From the NCBI GenBank assembly GCA_027475525.1, contig JAMWFC010000117.1:1598183-1662182 (forward strand): DNA of 64,000 nt, read 5' to 3'. This document shows positions 49,700 to 61,957 of the stretch, piece by piece. The notes under the pieces were generated by a model that worked only from the letters and a program-made list of their open reading frames with translations, had not been told where the DNA came from and searched no databases. The DNA is from Macrolepiota albuminosa (lineage: Eukaryota; Basidiomycota; Agaricomycetes; Agaricales; Agaricaceae). The position numbers and the translations under genes were made by a program. Numbering within the stretch: position 1 is the stretch's first letter; every line of letters begins with the position of its first letter.

Positions 49700-51177
49700 A
49701 CTCCTCATTGCCAGTTTCTGACAATTTCTTGCTGATGGACAATGACAGTGATTAAGCAAACCTTAGTATAGATAGGCCATTTTTGTATAGCTTTTTGTAC
49801 TGGCGCTGGATTTTTTTTGATTATTTGTTTCTTGAGTCTGTTGTATTGAAAAAAAATTATAAGTAACAAAGCTGAGTTGGACTTAGCCAAATTGTTAAAA
49901 AGGAAAATGCTCAGTAAGTCATTATAGCAGAAAGCCCTTGGCAAGAGTTGCACAAAGCACTAAGCATTGGTGACCTGCTAGCACTGTGGCTTGATTACAT
50001 AAAAAAATGTCTGTTGAATATAGTATAGTAAGTGTCAGCAAGAAAGATAGATAATGGAAAAAAAGAGCTTATCATTATAATTTTTTTCTTCCTCTTCAAT
50101 TATAGTCAGCAAATCATCATTGTTCGATAAGTCAGTTTCTTCAAGTTCTCAAAGTTTAGCGGTGTCAATATCTAGCGCTTTAAGTGGCAAGTCAATTTGT
50201 TCTCTGATGATGTACAGCAACAAGCAAAAGGCAGCAACAGGATGGTGTAATACTAAACCATCTAATTTACAGAGCATATAAGCGCCTCCACAGTTACAAG
50301 AGATAACTACCAAGGATCTCAGGTAGCATGGGCATATTTTCTTGTTGTAAGATGTCTCTATTTTGGAGTTTTGCATAAGTACTAGCACTTTCTTAGGAAG
50401 TTGCAATTCTTGATGGCAGCACTATGCTTTGTTTCAAACTGAAGGGCTGCTTGGTGATGGGTGCTAAAGACTAATTTGTGAAGTCGCTCTAAATCTTCTT
50501 TTCTTTGTTGGAAGTCAATGGCTCGTCTGACGACCAAGTCGGTAGTTGCTAAAATACTGTTGAGTGCTGATTGAAGATAGGTTGTCTTGATAATATTAGC
50601 AGGAAGTAAAAGATGGGTGCCAGTAGCTGCATAATAGAGAGAACAACTCATGTGCTTATGAATTGTGATTCTTTTCAATCAAAACACTGAATAGGTCGCT
50701 TCACTCCAATGAAATTTGTCACTATCAACTGCCTTGAAGAGCACTTGCTGAACATCAAAGTGTGGTCTCTCTATTAGACCATTGGCACATTTGTTGTAGC
50801 CAGATACTCAGATATGATGAATGTTGACCTTCTTGGTGAGATATGTTAGCGCTTTGATAATTGGCGCACCATTGTGCATAACAATCTCCCTTAGTGCTTC
50901 TCAACAGCAAATGATATTCTTGAATAGCCACTTGGCGACTGCCTCAGTATTTTTTCTTTGGAGCATCCAAAATTCAGGCCAGTGAATTAGCAAGCAGCGA
51001 CCTTGAACTATATCCTTGTAGTGACTGAATTTGGGCATGTGCATGATATCGATGTAAATTTTGCTGAAGAGGGGAGCTGGCATTGCAACAGTTGGTGGGA
51101 TAAGTACTTGGCTTCTTTGTTGAATTTGGCAGAGGTGGCACATTCTAATGTACCAGGCCATGTCGGCACTAGCATGT
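49700..51177 (-). pseudogene. Gypsy-N integrase, downstream part
   Basis: On the minus strand from 51177: CHLCQIQQRSQVLIPPT (end of the HHCC finger), APLFSKIYIDIMHMPKF (first catalytic Asp), GYNKCANGLIERPHFDV (catalytic Glu), then VVRRAIDFQQRKEDLERLHK, YNKKICPCYLRSLVVIS, GGAYMLCKLDGLVLHHPVAA and REQIDLPLKALDIDTAKL. These are the ordered blocks of a different fungal Gypsy lineage from Gypsy-A. The other half continues at 63551, across the Gypsy-A insertion. The end near 50150 and the tail to 49700 are degenerate. Confidence 0.82.
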
Positions 51178-51413
51178 TGTAGCGTAGTCCGCTATGTGGT
51201 GTTGGCCACATAGCTTTACTTACTGTATAATAGTCAATATTATATTATATTTATTATAATATAATATTATTTACATTAGTATATAAATAGTTTTACCAGC
51301 TGCTTACAAAGCAGCTTATTTTTGTGTTGATACTACATAGTCAATAGACTGGACTGGTCTGATTCTGTGCAGTGTGAACCTAAGCTCTCACAATTTACTG
51401 TAACTTCGTTACA
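51178..51413 (+). repeat. Gypsy-A 5' LTR with TATA box and three hairpins
   Basis: TGTAGCG...TTACA. A 9-bp hairpin GCTATGTGG/CCACATAGC is at 51191-51214. A 14-bp AT hairpin is at 51236-51268 (5-nt loop). TATATAAAT at 51280-51288 is the likely promoter. An 8-bp hairpin AGCTGCTT/AAGCAGCT is at 51298-51316. It is followed by a T-run; no tRNA-type primer site starting TGG is evident. Confidence 0.95.
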
Positions 51414-51544
51414 TTTTTTTGAATCCGCCAGCTAGGATCTATTGCCTAGCATCTGACGTCAGTCGCTGAGTTCGTTGACAGAACTCTATCAGCTTCTCGA
51501 GCTTCTTGCACAGCCACACCGTGCAAATTTCAAACAGGGAATCG

Positions 51545-54500
51545 ATGAGTAATCCCATACCTGCAATCTCCACTGACGGCGGGCGGAATGCCCACGACCT
51601 ATGAGGAGACCCAGCAGACACCCAGGATGCATCAGCGTCCAATGCAGGTCAGGCAAGACCCAAGGCTCGAGACCGAGGTCAGAGCACCGACCTGGCCGGG
51701 AATGAAAATGAGGCCCGGAGAGCTGAAAGCTCACAGCAGGACAGTCCGCAACGCCTCCAGGACAAGATGCTAGGGGGATTAACGCCCCCAGTTATGCAGC
51801 TGCCAGGAGGACTGCGACGGTCTAGCCGATTGGCTTCCAAAGGACCCCCTGAGGATGGCCGGCAGTCAACAGGTGCCTATGGCGCCCCAGGAGACGCCGA
51901 GTCGTCAGTATGGACTGGGAGAGCCCTCCCTCTGAGCTGGAGTAGTGGGACCAGGCGGTCCACCGTAGGCTCAATGCCTTTTAAAATAGCGGAAGCCCGC
52001 ATAGAAGAGGTACCGGAGAAGGCTGCAAGGCCTGAAGTATCCTGCGTGGAAAACCGATTCCCACACACACCAGCAGTGAAGGAAGCTCCAGAGGTTGTAG
52101 AGCTTCCAGAGGAGGTGATGGAGTCGTCAAGTGATGACGACGCCGGAGCAGAGGAGCAGCAGCTGAAAACTGTGTACACCGTGCGCTTGCGGGTGTTCTG
52201 GGACTTGCACCCAGAGGTGATGAAATACACCACCCAAGCGCAACTTGAGCGCTACGCGTCAGCGCATATAGTAGCACTTAAGTGACAAGAGCACGAAGTG
52301 CCCAATGTATTCAGTACAAAATATACTGATTTGATGGTGAGAGTGCTCACGATGGAGCTGCAAATGTATGTGCAGCGGAAGGCCACATGGCAATCGGGGG
52401 CCTCGACCCCCTGGAGCCACACGTCTGAGGAATGCTTGGCACGATGCAATCAAGACGTCGGAATCGAGTTAGTGGAGGCACTAGCACAGGCGCAGGAAGT
52501 GCCCAAAGTAAGACCGGTGAGTACTTTCTATACTCCAGCAGGACAAGGGTGGCGTGAGGAGCCCCCACACATGCGTAACCAAGACCGTAGGACAGATATG
52601 TCAGGTCTGGATGGGCATGATAGTACCATGCTCAAGGTGGAGAGCAAGGCATCTGTGATGCCACGCGTGCCCATGGCCAAAACGTTGAGCGACAGAGTCG
52701 CGTATCAACGTATGCGTAATGGCGACTCAGGACTAAGGGACAGTCCCTTATCAACGATCAGGGCATTGTATTCGAGGGCACTAAGCCCATTGACGAGATG
52801 CGTCGTCAATTCGTCATGCAGGGTCAGGAGAATCAAGCTTCTCCAGTTCCAGGGCGGCGCAACGATCATGATCAAGGAGACTTCCTCGATCGAGATGGCG
52901 CCACGAGACGTGATGTCCCTGGTAACGGCCGGGATGACGGCTCTAGGTCGACTCCTTGAGACGAGGGCAATTATGCCCACAGTCGAGGAGGCTTGGGACG
53001 TCCTCTGCAGGGTGGACAAGGGAAGTCACTTCCCCATGCCGCTGATTTGGCGACTAGATCCCCGGGTCAGTGGGAGGCCATTCGAATGCATCGTGAAGCC
53101 ATGCACAATCACCTGCATTGAGTAGTCGATGATGCCCTGGGTGTAACCTTATAGTTACCAGACGGAGTGAAGCTGCGTAAAGCAGACAGTAGGCACATTC
53201 GCGCCTATACAGGCACGTCCAAGTTCAGCGACCTGGAAGATTGGGCGATGGATGTATGCACCCATCTTGCCATGTGCTTATACGGAGGTGACCGTATGGA
53301 ATGAGAACGAATCTTTGTTCTTCCTGAATTCTTGGCCGGAGAGGCCATGGGATGGTTTCGACGGGCAGTACTGCATGTCAACCGTGTCCAATATGACTGG
53401 ACGTTCAAAGAAGTCCTTACAGGACTGTACGATTGATTCGTGCACCCCTCAACGCTCCAGGATGCAAGGTGGGACTTCCAGTCCGCCAAGTACACCGAGA
53501 AGTTGGGAGTGCAAGGGTTCTATGATATCCTTAATGACCATGCCCAGAACATGGCAGTATACCTGGATGGGTATACAATGCTCGAAACATTCTTGGATGG
53601 CATTCCAGCGGACATGCACCGCTATTTGATACGTGAGGACGGACTGTCCCCAGAAGTCAATGATGTGGAAGAGTTTGTGGCATATGCCATCAGGTATGAT
53701 CAGTCCCTGAAGACTGCTAACCACTATGAGCATTGGAGTGGACACAAAGGGGGACCCAGGCGACTACCGCCTGGTGGGACACCCTCACAGGGTCAGCATG
53801 TGGGGACCTTCCTGGCCAAAAAGACCGATTTGGACCGTGACCGCAACACACAGTTTGTTGTATGCAGAACCCCTGCTGCAACCCAAGGGCGGAGCTGCCC
53901 ACACCCAGAGCGGGCGCTGGACAGAGAACGTCCTAAACCAAGGCCAGACTTCAAGCCAGCCAACCCACCAGGGCAGTTGGGGACTTGTTTCGCGTGTGGC
54001 CAACCAGGCCACTACACTACCAACTGCCCTGCAAAGCCAGGAGCCCTGAGGAAGGGGTATACACCCCGTGCCCACCTTTGAGCTGCACATACTGCAGCCA
54101 TGAGTAGGAGTGACGGAGACGTATCTGCCGAGTCTGAGGCAGAGTACCCCACAAACGACCAGGAGCCCCCAGAGGAGGCATCGAGCGCTGAGCCCGAGAG
54201 TGTGGTCATGGAGGGGGAGGAGTACGTCACAGTCGACGTATATGACGACGTCTACGACAACAAGTACTACAGTCGCAACAGCGACTCCGAGTGCCTAGCG
54301 GCGATGACAGATTGGCCATCCACAAATGATCCCAAAAAGAATAACGTGGTTCGGATGAAGAAGGTGACTCTTCGTTGTGCAGAGGGCACTTTGCAGCACC
54401 CTACATTGAAATGGGCAGACAAGGAGTGCCTGGTCTCGTATGTGGACATCGATGGCCACAAGGCATGGACCCTATGGGACTCTGGGAGTACTACATCGGG

Positions 54501-57500
54501 CATAACGCCCCAGTTCGCCCATGTGTACGGAATATCCGTGCAGGAGTTGGATACGCCATTGGCATTACAGCTGGGCACCGTAGGGAGCCGAGCCATGGTG
54601 CAGTATGGGACAAATGTGACTGTCCAAACGCCGGGCTCACATAGCCAGGAATACATGGATGTAGCAAACTTCGATCGCTATGATATGATACTGGGAACGC
54701 CATTCATGCGGCGTAACAAAGTCATATTAGACTTTGACCACTGTCAGGTACTAGTAAATGGGAAAGTGATTCCAGCCAAACGAGCTACAGCAGACGACAC
54801 TGATAATTGTCTGCGACGTCATCGCACTACGGAGAAGCGCAAGGAGTCTCCATGACTTGGCCGGTGCAGAGTGCCGGCACTGGAGGATGTGGAGGAGGAT
54901 GTGCAGGCTATGCCTGGACTAAGCGCAGACCACAACATGGTGATGATGAGCGAGGAGGAGTACCAAGCCTCCAAGAGGAGCAACGAGCAGATAATCGCTC
55001 CTGATATTCGAGGCGCAAAGCCTCCAGACAAGCGCCATTGAAAGGCAAGACAACGGGAGGACTCAGTGGATGTTTGTCCACCTATATCCTCACGAGTCAA
55101 GTTGGAAGACTTGAGAGACAGCATCCGAGAGGTGGAAGCCTCAGGAGAGGGGGACACATGGTCCCTATGGGAGCGACCAGCACCCCTGCCAGAGTACAAC
55201 TGGGCATATGACCCCTGAATGCTGCAAGAGTGGAACGAGCTGGTGGCAGCCACGTGTGCGTGAAATGCGCACCAGAGATGGATGACCATCAAACCAGCAT
55301 ATTGCCAGCCAGCCTTGAACGAGGTTTCCGTAGCGTACTCACTTGTACATGAGGGAAAAAGCCTCATGGCTTATAAGGCAGTGGCAGCGGGTGCTCCGCT
55401 GAGACTACATATACCAATGACAGTGTCAATCGGGTGCTCGCAATGTGCGAGCAGTATGCACCACCGCCTCGGCCACCCTCAGAGACAGTGGAAGTACTTC
55501 CCCCGGTACGTATGAAGGGAAAGCAGAAGGCAACAAGCCTTCGTGAGGAAGATATACCTTGGTTGCGTCAGCAATGGCAAGAAGAATTTGCCGATATGGT
55601 CAACAGGACCAAGGAGGAGCTCCTGCCATGGCAGAAGGTGAACCATGAGATCAATCTCATAGATGAGAGCAAGCAGTATAAGTACCACTTGCCGCGCTGC
55701 CCGTGCGCACTCCAGGAGCAACTACGCAATAAAACTAATCGCTATTTAAATGCTCAATGGTGGTCTCCATGCACCACTGCCCAAGCTGCACCATTATTGT
55801 GCATCCTGAAGAAGGATGGATCCCTTCGAACAGCTCTTGATGTGCATCAGCGCAATGACAACACTATAAAGGATGTAACTCCTTTACCAGATCAGGAGGT
55901 GATTTGGGAAGACGTGGCTTGGGCGAAGTATCGCTTGAAGATTGACCTTACTGATGCTTACAAGCAGGTGCGCATTCGCACCAAGGACATACCCAAGACC
56001 GTATTTGCATCAATCATGGGCATGTTTATGAGCAACATAATGCAGATTGGAGACTGTAATGCTCCTGCAACCTTCCAGAGGCTAATGACCTCTATTTTTT
56101 GTTTATGAGCAACATAATGCAGATTGGAGACTGTAATGCTCCTGCAACCTTCCAGAGGCTAATGACCTCTATTTTTTGAGACGTAATAGGACATTTCATG
56201 CACGTCTACTTAGATGATATATTCATCTACTCGGATTCTATGGAGGAGCATGAGCAGCACCTCAGAGTCGTATTCAAACGACTATGCAAGTACAAGTTGT
56301 ACTTGAAGTGGAAGAAATGTGAGCTCTACGCTCAGAGTATAGACTGCCTAGGGCATGTCATAGATGAGCGGGGTATCCACCCTGATCAGGACAAGCTCGA
56401 TCGCATTCAGGAGTGGCACACGCCCCGAAACTACAATGACATCCAACGATTCGTTGGCCTTGTCAACTACATATCGAGCTTCTTGCCCGATGTCACAGCC
56501 TATACTGGGCCACTTATGGCCATGATGCAGAACGGGTCACCGTTCAATTGGAGGCCATTGCACCAGCAGTGCTTCAAGATGGTCAAACGGATCTGTACGA
56601 AGACTCTGGTGATTTGATCAATTGACCCTAGACGGGACGAGCCGATATGGCTCATTTGCAATGCGTCCAAGACAGGCATCGGAGCCATGTACGGTCAGGG
56701 AAGCAGCTGGCAGACGTGCCGCCCAGCAGGGTTCATGTCGAAGAAGTTCACAACGGCCCAGCAAAACTATGTGGTGCACGAGCTGGAGACTCTTGCCATA
56801 CTCGAGGCCCTCCTCAAGTGGGAGGATAAGCTGATGGGATATCCCATCCACATCATAACGGACCACAAGGCCCTTGAGTTCTTCAAAACTCAGGTGAACT
56901 TGTTGCCGCGTCAGCGACGGTGGATAGACTACATGTCGAGATACCAGTTTGACATCACCTATGTTAAAGGTGAACTCAACAAAGTGGCAGACTGCTTGTC
57001 ATGCTACTTTGAGAGTGATGTAGTTGGGGAGGCTCATGAGCCTCATGAGTATGTGCAGGCAGACTGCTGCATAGACCCTGATGGAGAGGACTTACCTCTC
57101 CACCGATACCAGGAGCTCAGGGAGCATGTCCTGGAAGTACGCGCTATGCGTGACAATGAATGGAGGCGAAGCACTCGCCTCAGGGAGCAGCGTGAAGAGC
57201 GGGACATAGCTGCCCAGTTGCTCAAGGAGCATGAAGCCGTGGACCCAGCATCCACTGGGGAGCACGAGCGCCCCGATATACCCGTTATGCTTGCGGAGAT
57301 GCTCGAAGGCGAATTGCCTTCAGCCCAGCCCCCTAGCCTGGTCAGCGACGACTTCCAGAAGGAAGTGGTGCAGGACTATGGCGATGATTCTCTCTTCGCC
57401 GAGATAATCGCCAATCCTGACAACCATCCTCGGTTTAGGCATGAGCCTGGTGGACTAATCACGACAGAGAACCGTCAAGGGGTGGCAGTGGTCTGCCTCC

Positions 57501-58834
57501 CCCATACACAAACCATTGTTACGCAGGTCTTGGACCAGGCCCATGCACTGGTGGGGCACTTTGGTGCCGCCCAGATGTTGGGCTACATCCAGAGATGGTA
57601 TTGGTGGCCACGTATGGCCCAAGAAGTGACTAAGTTCTGCGCCTCATGCGCAGTGTGTCAGAGGGCAAAGTTGCCCCCTGGATCCTCTCCAGGGAAGCTA
57701 CACCAGCTACCCGTACTGGTGAAACCTTGGGACTCCATTGGAATGGACTTTGTAGGTCCCTTCCCTGAGTCCAGAGAGTTCGATTACCTCTGAGTGGTAA
57801 TATGCTGCATGACGAGCATGGTGCACCTCATACCGGTGCGAACTACGCTGACAGCTAAGGAGCTGTCATGGATCTACCTGAGAAAGATTGTTAAGCTGCA
57901 TGGGCTGCCTAGCACCATTGTGAGCGACTGTGACTCGAAGTTCACGTCTCAATAGTGGAGGGAACTCCACAAACTGCTAGGAGCACGACTCCTCATGTCG
58001 ACATCCTTCCATCCTCAAACAGATGGGCAAACAGAGCGGGCTAACCGCAGTATAGGTCAGATTCTGAGGGCAGTTGTTTGCCCTGACCAACGAGACTGGG
58101 TGGACTGGTGTCCACTCACTGAGTTCGCGATTAACACGAGTATCTCAGATACGACAGGGTATGCGCCCTTTGAGCTCAACGGAGGGTACTTGCCCTCCAT
58201 GCTGCACGAAGTTCGTGCTGATATGGTGGCCCACCAAGAAGTTGTCGAGTTCGCCAGGCAGGTCCTGGAGAACATTGTGGCGGCGCATGACGCCATCATA
58301 GAGGCATGAGTCTTTCAGGTGAAAAACGCCAATCACCGTAGGCGAGCAGAACCACCGATAGCAGTTGGAGCGTTGGTTTACCTATCAATGCGTAACCTGA
58401 GACTCCCAAAGGGTCGGGCAAGTAAACTCTGCCCGAAATGGGTAGGCCCATACCGTGTTCTAGACGCAGAGCCAAGTACCTCCAACTACATGTTGGAGCT
58501 GCCTCTGGCATTACAGGAACAACGCATCGTTCCTAAGTTTCACGTGTCACTGTTGCGACCATACAGCGCGTCTGACGATGCGCTATTCCCTAACAGAGCG
58601 ACCCTGGGCCCCTATGATTTTGGGGCTCGAGACGATGACAAATGGTTTGTCGAGTGCATCATTGGGCACCGGTGGACTGAGCGTAACACGCTCGAGTTTG
58701 AAGTACGCTGGTCCCTTGGAGACACAACATGGGAGCCACACTCCCATTGCTCCAAGTTGGTGGCACTTGACCGTTATTTGGAGTTGAAGGGCGTTAAGCG
58801 CCCACATCAATTAAGTAAGCATGCCGGCGCTTAA
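51545..58834 (+). pseudogene. Gypsy-A gag-pol polyprotein with chromodomain
   Basis: From the ATG at 51545: gag (core DWAMDVCTHLAMCLYGG, FYDILNDHAQNMAVYLDGY), zinc knuckle CFACGQPGHYTTNC (about 53987-54028), protease (WTLWDSGSTTSGIT, 54471), RT (55434-56300, AKYRLKIDLTDAYKQVRI; active site VYLDDIFIYSDS near 56204), RNase H (CNASKTGIGAMYGQ, ITDHKALEFF), integrase (HFGAAQMLGYIQRWYWWPRM, CASCAVC; SIGMDFVGPFP, VSDCDSKFTS, HPQTDGQTERANR), and a C-terminal chromodomain (WFVECIIGHRWTERNTLEFE). Stops at 52283, 54079, 54853, 56615, 57791 and 58307 are CGA to TGA in context. Frameshifts lie at about 52750-53110 and 55440; the one at 56100 comes from the 77-bp duplication. The originally single ORF is long even for a chromovirus. 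Confidence 0.92.
56024..56177. repeat. Exact 77-bp tandem duplication in the RT (56024-56100 and 56101-56177)
   Basis: Identical abutting units within the reverse transcriptase. Counting one unit only, the frame before (55434) and after (56198) agree, so the duplication, not a mutation, breaks the ORF. Confidence 0.95.
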
Positions 58835-58837
58835 TTT

Positions 58838-58854
58838 GATTGGCAGTGCCAATC
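58838..58854 (+). other. Hairpin directly after the pol stop codon
   Basis: GATTGGC, AGT, GCCAATC: a perfect 7-bp stem with a 3-nt loop, 3 nt beyond the TAA of gag-pol and 84 nt before the third ORF. It could be an RNA processing or translation signal; short enough to be chance. Confidence 0.4.
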
Positions 58855-58965
58855 GCGGCTTGGCTGAGTTGGTCAGCAGCTGTGGCTGAAACACATCTTA
58901 AAAGGCAAAATTTCTTTTTTGCTTTTTTCCCTCAACCATGGACAACATGCCCGTGGATCAGACTG

Positions 58966-58996
<31 letters not shown>

Positions 58997-59357
58997 CACT
59001 GAGTTTGCGCTGTTGGTCTTACCGTCGGCTGAAGGGGAGAGGCAGATGGCTCCCCTGCTGACCCAAAATGCGCCCCAGTGGGGACAATCGCAACAAGCTG
59101 TGGGCTTCCCACAGCAGCAGCAACCACCAGCGGCGGGCTACCTGCCGCAGCAGCTGGTAATCAGTGGCTATCTGCCACTCCAACCCATGCAGGGCAACTT
59201 CATGCCCCAGAACGTACCTATGGGCAGCTATCAGCCCCAACAATCAGTAGCGGGCGCTTATGTGCCACATCACGCAGAGGGCCAATCCCAGCAACAGGCC
59301 TACGGGGGGCTAGTCAGCCCCCAAGCAGCGCCAGGATGGGGGCAGTTTGCCCCCACT

Positions 59358-60295
59358 ATGGTGATGACGCCCAGAGTTTGGTCAGTAACAAATATAACTA
59401 TAGTGTTACCATACCAATTGCTTGCGTGGGGCACGCTGTAAGTGATGTGAGGAGTCCTGGGCAGGTCCCAGAGAACGCGCCTATGAAAATGAGGAAAGAG
59501 TCGGTAAGGGGATTGGCAAGTGTAAAGCGCTAAGGTAAAGCACCTATAAAGGGAGCGGTAAGCAAACACGGCAATATCAACGGCAAGAACACAGTAAGCT
59601 TAGCAAAGTCTAAGCGTTGTAGATGCCTGCTGTAGCTGCAAGGCACGAATAGGTCAAAGGCTAGCGATGAAGTCTGCAACTGCCGACGAGTTCGACGTTG
59701 CCGACCGTAAATGAAATCTCGAGCGTAAGGGAGACTGAAGTAAGGGGAGCAGGAAACTCTGGTCTATTGTTCTGTGTACAAGTTGGTAAGTACTTTTATA
59801 CTACAATGAGTTCACCGTCGCCAGTGACCAACCATTGCCAAAGTGTGGTAAACTAGAAAATTTATAGGGGTAGCTCCAACAGTTTCAGATCCCTACCGTC
59901 CATTCAAGAACCTTAGCGACGCCAGGTGACAGATCACGAAGCTAAACCATCAATCCATCACCCTTCTGTCTGTCCAAAACGCTTAGCGATGTCAGGTGCC
60001 AAATCGAGGCACTAAGCGGTGTCAAACGCCAAGGTCAAACGCCAAGCTGTCTGTCAGTTTTTGATAGATCATCAGGCTTCTTGCTAAGCGCTGTCATCAG
60101 TGACTGATGCCATCTGTCAGTTGTCATTCTGTCTGCTGTCGGCGCTATCACTGATTGGATCTGCTTCTTGCCGTGTGCAGCCGTCAAATCTTGCCAAAAT
60201 TGGTTAGTTAGCGCACGCTAAGGTACCCCAAGCCCATGCCACGTTGCCGTGGCCTGCCGTTGATGCGCTGATCCTGTATGGGGTCCTATCAATGG
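59358..60295 (+). mobile_element. Solo LTR 'LTR-D', copy 2, inside the third ORF
   Basis: Element 59362-60291 (930 bp), TGATGACGCCC...GTCCTATCA. Perfect 4-bp target duplication ATGG at 59358-59361 and 60292-60295. The third-ORF reading PTM continues as ARGAMG on the far side. It retains many CpGs, so it is a young insertion in a young element. Confidence 0.9.
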
Positions 60296-61621
60296 CAAGA
60301 GGGGCTATGGGCACACATCCTTTGCCCCAGTTTACCGCCCTGGTGCACTACCCTGGCATGGGTGGTGTGCCCGTAATGATGCCGTACCCCCCGGTTTGGA
60401 TGAGGGCTTGGGGCGCAATGCCCCAGTACAGCGACTCGCATGAGGCGGCAGCCAAGGGAGGCCAGTCCATTTCCCTGTCGACCACAGCACCCAATTGACA
60501 ATCTAGAGGGACGCCAAGCATCCCTCGTGCAGGCCACCACGGCCATTGAGAGCACAGAAACTCTCAGTCCAGAACGGAGCATCAGTTCATCGGCTGATGC
60601 GCCGATGGAGAGCTTGGCCAAGCTCTCCTTGCTATAGCGGCTGGAAATGCCGCACCAATCTGAGCCCAGCTCGGAAAAAGAGTTGCGTCCTCGATGTGAC
60701 AAAGGAAAAGCATGGGCTGTCGAGCCCAGTCACAACCAGGACTTAGTCCTGGCTACCCTTCTCCAACGTCTGGAAGACAACGGGTACGATGTACCCGCAG
60801 AGTCATCATTCCTCCGCGATGCGGAGGCAGTTGTCCTCATCAGCTGGATGATGGACGACATGGATCATATGCGTGCCCAGCGCCAAACTGATCTCCTTGC
60901 CCTATCGGCCGCTCGTAAGCGGCAGACTACACCCCTGAGTCGGGACACTGACTCCAGCAAAAGGGCGCATCAGCAAGGAGTGGAGGACGTGCCCTCCCGC
61001 TCAATTAAGTCGAGCGTTGTTGCCCCCAGCTGGGAGGCTGGCCTAGGACAGGACATCTTTCCCTATGAAGATGTCCTTGCTTCAGCCGCCCCCTGGCTTA
61101 TCCAGCGCCTTGCCAGCGGCGTGTCTGAGGTCGCATCTTCACGACCAGTATCCGTGGTTTCCACCACGTACTCTGGGGAGCAGAGTTCCAGGGGCATGAG
61201 CACACGCCCCACTGAGGCTAAGGCCTCACAACCCCGAAAAGATTGTTGGGGTAAGCAATTGGAAGGGCACGCATACGTCAATGTGCACTTCCCCGAGGAT
61301 GCCCCGAAAGGGGCCCCAGGGGCTAACATCCCCTTTTTATCCACAATACTGGTAGAGGGCCTGCCAGCCCAACTTCCGCGGTATGTGTGGGCAATGGACC
61401 CACAGTCTGATAAGTCGGAGCCGGAGAGGCTGCCATCCCTGCCCTCCGATGACGATTGGTATGAGGAGCCTGAAGAGGCTTGTATGGAATCCCCTGTGCC
61501 GCACAAGACGGCGGCACAACGTATGGCGGGCAAACGGCACAACAGCAATCGACGGGCCAAGATGGAGCGTCGGGCGCAGGATAGCGCCAAGCAAGGAGCT
61601 GCCCTCCTTGAGGACCAAACC

Positions 61622-61775
61622 GGGCGCATCCCTGATGCACTCGGTGTTGTGATCTACCATGATCACACTATTGAGCACCAGAACTCATTCTTTGGCACGG
61701 GCGCATCCCTGATGCACTCGGTGTTGTGATCTACCATGATCACACTATTGAGCACCAGAACTCATTCTTTGGCAC
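61622..61775. repeat. Exact 77-bp tandem duplication in the third ORF (61622-61698 and 61699-61775)
   Basis: Identical units; the second copy shifts the frame by two and creates the early stop at 61727-61729. Confidence 0.95.
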
Positions 61776-61803
61776 GGGGTTAGCTCCCCAGTTCTATTGG
61801 TCG

Positions 61804-61957
61804 CCAGTGACCAATACCATCTTCGTCGGGCAAGAAGCCTGCGCAGCCAGGTCCTTCGAGACCGATAAAGAGGGCAACGCCCAGTGACCAATACCATCTT
61901 CGTCGGGCAAGAAGCCTGCGCAGCCAGGTCCTTCGAGACCGATAAAGAGGGCAACGC
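61804..61957. repeat. Exact 77-bp tandem duplication in the third ORF (61804-61880 and 61881-61957)
   Basis: Identical units 28 bp after the previous pair. Together the two pairs explain the change of frame between 60647-61729 and 62241-63269. Confidence 0.95.

Noticed and set aside
54819..55367. 182-codon minus-strand frame in Gypsy-A pol
   Set aside because: Antisense of the protease-RT linker.
61063..61629. 188-codon minus-strand frame in the third ORF
   Set aside because: Mirror of the plus frame, which is supported by continuity over more than 1,000 codons and a relic in Gypsy-B.
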